Part shown: piece by piece, positions 23,546-32,895 of the stretch
Layout of the letters: each line of letters opens with the position of its first letter
Position numbering within the stretch: position 1 is the first letter of the stretch
From: Mantamonas sphyraenae
Taxonomy: Eukaryota > CRuMs > Mantamonadidae
Length of the DNA stretch: 64,000 nucleotides
Assembly: GCA_026936335.1 (NCBI GenBank)
Contig: JAPMXV010000051.1
Span: 310,001-374,000, forward strand
Reading direction: 5' to 3'
Program-made: the position numbers and the translations under genes
The notes under the pieces: generated by a model
The model's database searches: none
What the model saw: the letters and a program-made list of their open reading frames with translations, nothing else
What the model was told of the DNA's origin: nothing

Positions 23546-26500
23546 TCACTCTGCATACCACACCCAATCATCATCGTCTTCCTCGACCAGCTCGTCGTCG
23601 CTCAGATCCGAGTTGCTGTCGTCTTCATCACCCTCTGCACCGTCTCCAGATACACTTTCGCCTGCCCCTGCTCCTTCGCTACCGCTTGCACCACCACCTG
23701 CACTGGTCCCGCCGCTGCCACTGCTGCGCTTTGTGTCTCCTGCGCCCGAGCTGGCCTGTTCGTTGCCAACGCGGTTCTGCAGAAGACTCAGGCTACGCGT
23801 CAGGCGCTCCTGATCGTCCTCCATGTATCGTTCCTCCTTCTCCTTCTCCTCGCTCTCCACCTCCACACCAGCCACCTTTACGCCGCGCTTCTTGAAGAGC
23901 TGGCCCGATTGGTGCCTGCGCACAAGCACGCCCACCTGGCTGCCCCTCTTCTTGTGTCCCTCCTGAAGCTGGTCCAGAAGCTCGCTTGCATGCTCCTGCA
24001 ACGAGCCCCTCTTTGGATCAGACCCATCTCCGCGCACAACGGTCATGCGCCGCATCCGCAACGACTCCTGGTGTCTTGACATCGTCGTCCGTCGCCTGCT
24101 GCTTGTTCCGCTCCCTCCCAGCGTTCCTGCTGACCCAGTGTTCCCCGCACCGCCGCCTCCACCTCCACTTCCACCTCCCGCGCTGTTCCCTGCTGTCTGC
24201 ACATCCTCTCCGGCCTCAATCTGGTTCATGATCATCAGTGTTTCCATGTACTGCGTCAGAACGTTGCCAAACACACTTGCGTGCTGCGCTTGCGCCTTGT
24301 GGATGCGCTTTTCCACCTCGTCGCTGTTGGCCACCGAAATCGTCCCGGCTCTCTCTTTGTACGTTTTGCGCTGCTCCACAGACAACGATTTGGCCTTCAG
24401 CAGGTTGACCCATTCCCGTCGCGTTTCGTTGTCCTCAGCACACATCAGCAGGTCCTTGTTCGGTGTCACAAGCTCAAACGCAAACCGCGTCGGCATTCGC
24501 TCCATGACCACGCTCGTCTCGGACGGAATGCGCACGTGCGACTCACCCGGGATAATCACAAGCTGCCCGCGACGCTTCTTCATGCTTTCGTCCGTGTAGT
24601 AGTTGAGTTCGTTTCCCACCACCTCCACCCATCGCATCTTCCAATTGGTGCGCACGTGGCCACGCTTTTGCAGCATGCCGCTCTTGCTGGAACACGACAG
24701 CAGCGTCACGTTTTCCGCCACGCGCCTCATCTTGGCTGCCACCTTACTTTCAAACAGGTCGTCCACGTCCTCGCTGATCCGAGTGTGACAAAACGACGCA
24801 AACATCTGTGTTGACACAAAGAGGCTCATGAACTTTTGGCAGTCGTCTGCCACCTCCACAAGGAACCCTTCGGCATCAAACAAGCTGTCCTGGTCCCCGT
24901 CCTCCTCGGGATATTGCAGAAACTCGCGGTAGCGTGCAAACAGGTCCACAAAGATTGCCAGAAAGCACTTCCGCACACTCTCCGGCTTCAGTTCAGTCGC
25001 TTGGCCATCGGTACTTCCGTTGCGCTTTCCCTCTCCTCCGCCCTGTGCCCCGCTGTTCTTTAGGATGCCACCGCCACCGGATGACTGTTTCCCTGCGCTA
25101 GTACTCAACATCCCTCCTCCTCCTCCACCACCACCGCCGCTGCTGCCGCTGCTGCTACTGCTGCTATTGCTGCTTCCCAGCCCATTGCCACTGCGTCCAA
25201 CCATGCTGTTTGACTTGCGCGCCATAAAGTTGAAGCTGAGACGCTTTTCGCCCTTGCCCGCGAGATCGGAGCGGCTGGACAGCGGCGACGCGGTCAAACC
25301 GCTGCCCAGCGAGCTCTGCTTGGGCGATTTGCCCAGCGTAGGGATGGGAATGCGCACGGAGCCTTTGGATGATGTGCGTGTGAGTTCCTCCTCCTCGGCG
25401 CTGTCGATTTGGTCGTTGTCGTCGTCGTTGTAGATCTCGTCGCCGTCAGAGAACTGGGCAGTCATGTACTGTTGGCGCGATGTGGTTTGGTGCTCGTTGG
25501 CGTTGGAGCTGTGAGTGGTGCCATCGATCTGTTCCAACTCGCGCAGAATCGATGTTTGCGTGTCACGCTCGCCCATAATGCTTGCGTACTTGCGTAGGCC
25601 ACGCGAAATGCGGTTTCGATAGATCATGGGCATGGAGTACTGGGAGTCGAGCCGGTCGGAGATGTCGCTGTGATCCAGATCGACAATGACCACGTCGTCG
25701 GCAAGCTCGGCGTGGTTGAAAATCGTCGGCTGTGCGCCCACAATGAAAGGCATGGGCGCCTCCAGGAAGCCACACAGGGGCGAAGGAAGAATGGGAATGT
25801 ACACGTGCTGCCATTCAAACGGGTACAGAAGAGTGAGCAGCGCCTCGGTGCAGGCCGTCAGCTTTTGCACCTCTTCCGACACAAACATGAGTTTCTGCTC
25901 CAGGAGAACCATGCCAAACACGGTGATGAGTGTTTTTCGATCCAGCGAGCGAAACAGGGGCTCGTAGTCCACGTCGACCTGCGGCAGCTGGCTCGGCGGA
26001 TTCACTTTGCACAGGCCGATTGTTTTCTGTGTGCAGGCACTGGTCAGCAGCACCGGGTGCGTTTCTGTGGGACACGGATACACAGAAAGGGCTTCTGCAA
26101 GCTCGGCCACCATGGCCTCTGTGCATGATGTGCACGCAAACGGGTATGTGTGAGCCCTCCCGTCGCCTCACGCACGAAACACACCTCGTACGAGACACTC
26201 ACCTCCAAAGCGCGACTTGAGAGAGCAGTGCTTGGCAAAGTCGAGCAGGTATCGTTCGTACAGTTGATGGTACGGGTAATCGGAGAGCGTGACGAGGCAC
26301 ATCGGTGCCCACAACTCGCTTCCAATGACCTCTCTGCGCCAAAAACACATGCCACAAACGGCACGCGTGCGCACGCGGCCCATCACAAGCGGCAAATGGG
26401 AAGTAAGCAGCGACGCAGCAGCCATCGCCGGTGCGGGGGAAATGAACAACACACGAATGTCAGCCTGGAGACGCGGGAGAAAACACGGGCAACCGAGACG

Positions 26501-27157
26501 TCGGGCTGAAAACAAAACAACGCACTCGGCTATGTCGGCGTGGGCCAGGATGTCCTCCCAGATGAACGGTAACCGTTTGCGAGATATCTTAAAGTAGCGT
26601 GTGACTGCGTGCCCATACATCTTTTGGCCCGAGAGGCCCGTGAGCACGAAGCTGTGGTGCTTGAGTTCGTCGGGTGATCGCAACTTGTGCTTTGCCGGCA
26701 GGTTGCGGTTGCGTCTGCGGATGCGTGACAGCTGCCTCGGCGCAGGCGTGTCATCGTCGTCAGAGCCATCTTCCGATCCATCGCCCTGACCACGTGCCTC
26801 CTCCTCAGCCACCTCCTGCGCTGCGCGCTTGACAAAGCGCCGCAGACGCAGCCCCTCTGGCATGGCAAACAGCGTCACTGTGGCCGGCATGTTGTGCGCC
26901 TCCTCCTCGGGATATTGATACAGTGGATCGGCCTGCCAGGACAAGTCCTCGATGTCTTTTTGCACGCGTGTTAGTCACGACCATGTGGCGTGGCAAGCGG
27001 AAAAAGCACTGTCGGTGCAGCAGCACTTACCCAAGTCGTGTTCCAGCTCATCAGACACCATGATGGGCACCAGCGGATCCTTGCCCAGGCCAAATGAGCA
27101 TACAAGACGCACCAGTTTGCTGGACAGCCCCCCTCTGGAGCCTGTCAGCGAGCTCAT
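23546..27157 (-). CDS. Tripartite DENN-domain protein with C-terminal PH domain
   Basis: Exons 27157-27031, 26955-26526, 26333-26203 and 26118-23546, all in phase, 1086 residues. uDENN: KLVRLVCSFGLGKDP, then LSWQADPLYQYPEEE, and after an acidic insert HSFVLTGLSGQKMYGHAV. The core DENN domain follows: WAPMCLVTLSDYPYHQLYERYLL, then LLEQKLMFVSEEVQKLT, YPFEWQHVYIPILP and APMPFIVG, ending in VVIVDLDHSD. After a Ser/Gly-rich insert (about 430-560), a dDENN-like helical block appears (LFARYREFL, MFASFCHTRI). A PH domain follows at about 700-810 (GMLQKRGHVRTNWKMRWVEV, EWVNLLKAK). The tail is acidic. DENN modules are Rab guanine-nucleotide exchange factors, and the PH domain suggests membrane targeting. 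The exact Rab is not predictable. Its ATG overlaps the ATG of a plus-strand gene. Confidence 0.9.
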
Positions 27158-27706
27158 GCCTGGTTTGGTCGCGCCCGAGCTGCGCCAGCGCAAGATGGTA
27201 CGTGCAGGCCAACAGAGTGGAAGGGGAAGAGCGGGGCGGCGGGGGGGAGTGGGGTGCTCTGGTGAATGAATCTTGGCACTCACACCATGTGGCCATGTGG
27301 TACAACGCTGACACCACACATGCACCCCAGTCGACGCCGGAGGAGCGGAAAGAGCATCGACTGCCCGCCCAAGCGCCCAAGGTCAAGGGGGACTCTCACC
27401 GCTGCAACGCTCATTTGGAAGATGTGATTGACGCAGTGTTTGATTGGGACTTGCACTTTGGCAAGCGCTTGTCTGTGTTTGTGGACTGCGTGCGCAGCAA
27501 GCCCGGGTACGTCGCGCAATCATCCTTTCCTCCCCCCAACCCTCCCCCAACACACACGTGCTCACTCGTTTGCTGTGCTTCCCTGTGCTCCCTTTTATAC
27601 GGTTGGGACAATCGCATGGTACAGAGAAGAGCCCCCCCGAGCATGCGCAGAAGTGGTGCAGCAGACTGGACAACAACACACAGGGGACGACCCCGAGGCC
27701 AGGTGA
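27156..27706 (+). CDS. Unrecognised 99-residue protein, three exons
   Basis: Exons 27156-27197, 27331-27506 and 27625-27706 sum to exactly 300 nt. Splice sites are good (GTACGT donors twice; CCCCAG and GTACAG acceptors) and phases match. The central part is protein-like (NAHLEDVIDAVFDWDLHFGK, then RLSVFVDCV), and an amphipathic helix is likely. The last exon encodes a Glu/Pro/Gln-rich tail ending GDDPEAR and TGA. I know no family for it. The ATG lies in the tetranucleotide CATG whose complement is the start of the DENN gene, so the two coding sequences overlap by two bases head to head. The stop is 98 bp from the convergent striatin stop. Composition and splicing support a real gene; function unknown. 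Confidence 0.6.
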
Positions 27707-27804
27707 GAGGGAACCCCAGAGGGAGAGCGAGAACGGGTGAAGGATCCAAGTGATGGAATGTGATGGATGTTTGTTTCCAATTCCCAGTCGGCCTCTGTGC
27801 TTCG

Positions 27805-30636
27805 TCACGAGCTCTGGAAGATCTTGACGTTTGAGTCGGCGCCACCGGTCGCCACGTAGGGCATGGTGGGATGGAAAGCAACACACATGACAGCCTCGTG
27901 GTGTTTGCGGCGATGGGCAGTGCACTCTTGCACACACTGCTTCTTGCCAATGTCCCAGAAGCGAATGGAGGTGTCGTGGGAGCCCGAGAGCAAATACAGA
28001 CCCGAGCTGTCCACGCTGAGGGAGGAGACAGAGTCCAGATGGGCCACCATGCTGTGGATGCACTCCCCGCTCTTCAGATCCCAGAACTTGATAAATTTGT
28101 CTTCGTGGGCCGAGATGGCAATTGGCGACGTCGGGTGGGTGATCACCTTGTTGACCTGCTTGGTCACGTCGACGACGCTGGAGGCGCCTCCCTCGCTGGC
28201 ATCGATGGTGCTCACCACTTTGCCTGTTTCCGAGTCGTACACCGCAAGCGTGGCGTTCTGGTACGAGGCAATCACTTGCTGGCTGTCCGTGCGAATAAAC
28301 TCCACACTTGTGGGGATTTGCGCCTGACCGTCGCTGCCCTCGAGCGTCAGCGTACGCACGAGCGGCGCTTGTTGTTCAATGTCCCACAGTCGCACGCTTG
28401 CGTCCGCACTGGCACTCAGCAGCAGGTTGCTGTATGGGTGCACGTCCAGGTCCCAGATCACGTCCTCGTGGCCATGGTACACCTCGATTTTCTGCGAGCA
28501 GGCACTGCCGTACGCGTCGTACAGCTCCGCCGTGCCTGGTGTCGGACTCCATAGCCGGATGGTCTTGTCTGCGCCAGCGCTGAACGCAATGTCCTTGTCC
28601 GTGGACAAGATGGCCGAGTAGATGGGCGCCGTGTGGCCGCGCATGGTCACAATGGGCTCCACGTCCGGCGCATTGGTTGTCTTTTTCCCTCCGCCGGCTC
28701 CCACGTACTGCAGATTCCAGATCTTCAGCGTGTAGTCCTCCGATGCAGACAGCAGCCACGGCTCCGTTTCGTGGAAGGACACCGCACGCACACAGTCAAA
28801 GTGCGAGCGCAGAGTAGTCTTTGTCTTCCACGAGCGCTCCGGTGTGATGATGGCCCCCTCGGTCTGCTTGGTGGCGGTTGGATCTTCCATGGAGATTTCT
28901 CCCAGCTCACCCAACGCGCCTGCCGACACGCCTGCATCCGAGCCCTCTCCTGCACCTGCTCCCTCCGCACTGTTGTTGCTGCTTCCTCCGCTGCTGCTGT
29001 TCTGCTCCGACGCAGCTGCTGCCTCGTTTTTGTCGCTGCTGCCGCTGCTGCCCTTCCCCTCGCTGCCGCTGCTTCCATTGCCGCTTCCGCTTGTGCGAGT
29101 GCGCAGGTCTTCGTTGGGGTCTGCAAAGTCCCATCCTTCGTCCAGGTTGCTTGTTTGTCCGCTGCTGCTGTTTCCTGCTGCGTTTGCCGCCGCCCCGCCT
29201 GCGTTTGCGTCTGCCCCACCTTCGCTTTCGCCCTTGCCCTTCTTTCCGCCTGCCCCGTTGCCGTTGTCCCCTGCGCCTGTGTTGTCTGCCGCTCCCTCCT
29301 CGTTCTCCTCCGGATGTTCCTTGGCCCATTGTGCCATCTGATCCTTCAGGTTCCTGCCCTTGCCGCCTCGGAACTTGCCCCCTCCTCCGTTGTACGCCCA
29401 GTTCTTGTTGCCCGAGCTCTTGCTGCCACCCTTGCCGCTGCTCTGCTTGCTGCCTGACTTGATGCCGCTTTCGTTGCTGCTGCTCTGTGTTGTTGTGTTG
29501 CCGCTCGCCTCGCTGCCCTTTGCTGCGTTTCCGGCTCCCTCGGCACCTGCCGAGCTACCTGTGCTGCTGCCGCTGCCACCTGCGCTGCTGCTGGCGGTCC
29601 TGCGCGTCGTCGGGGCGCACAAACGTGTTTGCATTGAGGGAGTGCGGTCCCTTGAAAATGTCGCTGGGGTTGTACCCGACTTCCTCGAGGTACTTGCGCA
29701 GAATCGCCCTGCTGGGCGACCCCTTGCGTGTTTTCAGCGACAGCTTGGACGGCACTGTGGAACGCACACACATGGATACAGGGTCAGCATGCGCTACAAC
29801 GCACAGGCGAGCGCGAGTGCAAGGGAACAATGTGCTGGGGCAATGGCAAAAAACGCACGTGTGCTGTACGAGTTGGTCGGCACGGCCAGCTTCTCCTTCG
29901 TCAACGCGCCAGTCGAGCTGGACAGGCTCTGCGAGTCGCCTGCGCCTGCCATGGAACCTGTGCTGGGTGCATCTCCGTTTGCCACACGCGTGCTGTGCAT
30001 ATGCGCGGTTGTCTGTGTGTCAGCAAGCCGTGCGTGCGGTGCAAAGGCGCCAGAGAGGGGAAATCACAAATGAGAGGGCCGCCGACAAGAGCGCGCCGCA
30101 GCGCCACAGCCGTGCACAGAAGCATGCAGACGCACGGAACAACGCAGAGGACGTAGCAGTGCCACCATGGAGCCCAGTGCCGGGCGCGTGGGTGCGTGTG
30201 GGACGACATGGAACGTGCAGCAGGGTCTGTGACGAGAGGCGACGTGGTTGTGCAATGGTTGTGCAGGCTCTGCTGCAAGCTGTGGGAGGTTGGCGGCTCC
30301 CATGCACGTGGCAGCCTCACGTTCACTCACCGTTCTTGGCGCAGGGCAAACTCGAGCATCTTGATGCGGCGCACGAGGTCCTTCTTGAGGTTCTCCTGGC
30401 CCCGGCGTTCGCCTTCCAGCACAGCGATTTTGGACTGCAGCTCCGCCTTTTCGGCCTGCCACTTGACACGGTCGAGCTCGAAGCGGCGGAACTCCTGCTG
30501 GATGAAGTTCAGCACACCCGGCAGGGAGTACTGCTGCTGCTGTTGCGACTGTGTGCGTGTGTGGTGTGTGTGTGTGTGTGTGTGTGTGAGTGAGTGCGAG
30601 AGGCGCCAGCTACGCGGCGGCAAAAGCCCCTACCAT
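27805..30636 (-). CDS. Striatin (STRIPAK scaffold); one-base frame break
   Basis: Exons 30636-30634 (only ATG), 30548-30331, 29992-29859 and 29754-27805. Removing one C from sense CCCC (29615-29612) restores a 767-residue frame. N-terminus: after five Gln, [19 protein letters not shown] (caveolin-binding region), then the coiled coil ending [17 protein letters not shown], nearly identical to animal striatins. [17 protein letters not shown] follows and matches the conserved striatin segment after the coiled coil. The middle is long and Ser/Gly/Asn-rich. The C-terminal ~330 residues are WD40 repeats ([80 protein letters not shown]). Striatins are B-type PP2A subunits that assemble the STRIPAK phosphatase-kinase complex. 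The ATG is 88 bp from the divergent zinc-ribbon gene. Confidence 0.92.
30551..30594. repeat. (GT)n microsatellite in striatin intron 1
   Basis: On the transcribed strand this reads (CA)n and abuts the acceptor at 30549. Confidence 0.9.
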
Positions 30637-30724
30637 GCCCTGTGAAAAGTTGCGATGGGCGCGCCTGCGAAGGCAACCACTCAGAGACACAAGCCAGGAA
30701 GAGGCACAGAGACAGAGGAACAGC

Positions 30725-31491
30725 ATGTGCCCACCCCTGCCCACAGCCCGTACCGACATTGTGTGTCCCAACTGCTCAGTCGCCGTCGAATTCGGCACCC
30801 ACTGGACCTGCGACTTTTGTTCCACCCATGTGGACATGTTTGACAACAAGGGCGAATGCCCCTGCTGCCACAAGTGCTTGTACGTTGTCTTTCCACGTCC
30901 ACAACCCTAGCGCAGATGTCACACAGACAGACACGTGAGGTGCAAGCGCCCAGCACGTGTTTCCCTGTTCCCTGTTCGCCCGCCCTCCCACAGTTCGCCT
31001 CTGTCCCTCAACTAACTGACTCCATTCCGCTCCTCCCTCATGCTCATCTGCATCGTTGCACCCTTTGCGTTGGCCACCGTCGCCCCATGATGACCCGCAG
31101 CGCCGAAGTGATGTGCGTGAAGTGTGGTGTGCCCGAGGCGATCGGCAAGTTCTACGTCGACGGCAACGGGCCCACACGCGAGCAAGACACCGCGCCGCTG
31201 TACACAGACGTCGAAGAGGCGGTGAAGAAGGCAGCGCCGCAGGAAAAGGTGTCCTTTGGACAGCTTGGAGAGGTGGACGAGGTGGCCGACGATGAAGAAG
31301 GCGACGACACGGGACTTGAGTCTGCCGCCCTCTCCCTTCGGTCCACTGGGTCGACAAGCAACAACAACAGCAACAACAGCAACAGCAACAGCAACAGCAG
31401 CGGCGCCGCGGTCATCCGGCCGCTGGAGTCTGGCAGCGAGAGTGAGAGCGAGGACATGGGATTCAGCCTGTTTGGATCGGAGAGCGATTGA
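30725..31491 (+). CDS. Uncharacterised four-knuckle zinc-ribbon protein
   Basis: Exons 30725-30879 and 31101-31491 (GTACGT to CCCGCAG) give 181 residues. The N-terminal ~60 residues carry four C-x-x-C pairs: CPNC, CDFC, CPCC plus a nearby HKC, and CVKC created across the splice, consistent with two tandem zinc ribbons. The region after (EAIGKFYVDGN) may belong to the fold. The C-terminus is acidic and Ser/Asn-rich, ending GFSLFGSESD. I recognise no orthologue. Such small ribbons occur in RNA-processing and ubiquitin-related factors, but nothing here decides. An in-frame ATG at 30635 would overlap the striatin start and was not preferred. The stop is only 13 bp before the next ATG on the same strand. 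Confidence 0.7.
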
Positions 31492-31504
31492 GCGCCCAAA
31501 GGAA

Positions 31505-32839
31505 ATGTACAAACGTGCGCAAGCTCAACAAGAGCACAAGGACTTCCAAAGTACCATTGGGCCGCTTGTGGAACTGATTGAACGACATGACAACGCTGCT
31601 GAACAGCTGCGGGCGCAAGGCAAGGGGCTGCGCGCTGTGGAGCTGATGGAAAACAGCCTCAAGCTGCGTGTGGATGTGTACGGCGAAGGCAGCGAGGTTG
31701 TGTCCGACGCCTGCGAAGCGCTGGTCACGTACTGCAACACCCTCTACCAGGACTACTTTAGCCGAGGCAAAATCGAACGTGCCTACGAGGTACTCAAGAA
31801 GGCCGAAAAGTACACAGACCCACACGGATACTTGGACGCAGAGGTCGAGGCCAAGCTCCGTGCCATCACGTACAACAACTTTGGCTGCTTCTACCGCTAG
31901 TGCGTTCCTGCGCTTGCCGTTTGTCGCCGACACTTCCTTTCTCTTTTGGCCACGTTTGGTGGTCCACACGCCACACGCTGACACGAACGTTCGCGACACC
32001 ATTCATCTTGTTCGAATGGGGGGAATGGGTGGGGGTGGGTTGCACGTGTTTGTATCCCCGTGTCCTGATCGACGTCTGCGTTTCGGTCGTGTTGCAAACG
32101 GTCTTTGCCCAGCCGCGGCAAGCTCCGCGCAGCCCTGGAGTACCTGGAGAAGGCACTCAAGGTGGAGGTGTTGTCTGAAGCGCCTCATAGTCCTGCTTCG
32201 ACACATCTCAACTTGTGTGCAGTGCTGTCCAGCCTGGGAGAGCATGGCAACGCAACAAAGCACGCCCAGTGCGCCCTCAAGATCCTGCAGGAGGAGCGCA
32301 CGTTGAAAAAATGGAAAAAGAGAGACCGTGAGATCCGTGAAGAGCGGGGTGAAAAGGTGGAACCCGAGGACGAGGCTGAAGACGAGCTGCTGGGAGACGC
32401 GAGCATCCTTTGCGCTGCCTACCACAACCTGGCCGTGGAGTACGAGTATCTCGGACGCGTCAGCGACGCATTCACAAGTTACGCCAACGCATTGGAAATA
32501 GCATCCAGCGATCTGGGAGACGACCACCCCATGTCCCTGAGCATCCACGAGAGCTTCGAAGCGCTGAAACAGACGCACAACCTGGACGACGAAGGCCACA
32601 AGAGGAAACACGGCGCAGGCAGCAGCAGCAACAGTAGCAGCAGCAGCAGTGCAAGTGGATCCAAGGCCAAGGGTAAGGGCAAAAAGGGCAAAAAGGCCAA
32701 GGGCAAAAAGGGCAAAAAGGCCAAGGCCAAGGCACAAAAGGTGGACGAGGAGGAAGGAGAAGAGGAGGGCGAGGACGGTGAGGAGGCAGAGGATGAAGAT
32801 GGGGCGCAGGAGAGCGAGGATGAGGAAGAGGAAAAGTGA
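31505..32839 (+). CDS. TPR-repeat protein with Lys-rich C-terminus
   Basis: Exons 31505-31899 and 32113-32839 give 373 residues; the donor interrupts an in-frame TAG (CGC-TA/GTGCGT), which confirms splicing. The protein has helical pairs with TPR spacing: ELIERHDNAAEQLRAQGKGL, ERAYEVLKKAEKYTDPHG, NNFGCFYRYRGKLRAALEYL, HLNLCAVLSSLGEHGNATKH and HNLAVEYEYLGRVSDAFTSY. The order resembles kinesin-light-chain or TTC-type TPRs of flagellate genomes. The C-terminal 90 residues are Ser-, then Lys-Gly-, then Glu-rich and probably disordered. Role: protein-protein scaffold; partner unknown. It begins 13 bp after the stop of the zinc-ribbon gene, so promoter and 5' UTR must lie within that gene, or the two share a transcript. 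Confidence 0.8.
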
Positions 32840-32895
32840 GCGCAGAGAAACAAAGCTCTGGTGTTTGTTGGATGCGCTGCGCACCCGAAACGCAA

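Noticed and set aside
29600-29624. A 25-nt GT-AG micro-intron in striatin that would restore frame
   Set aside because: Much shorter than any other intron here. A one-base length error in the CCCC inside it explains the break more simply.
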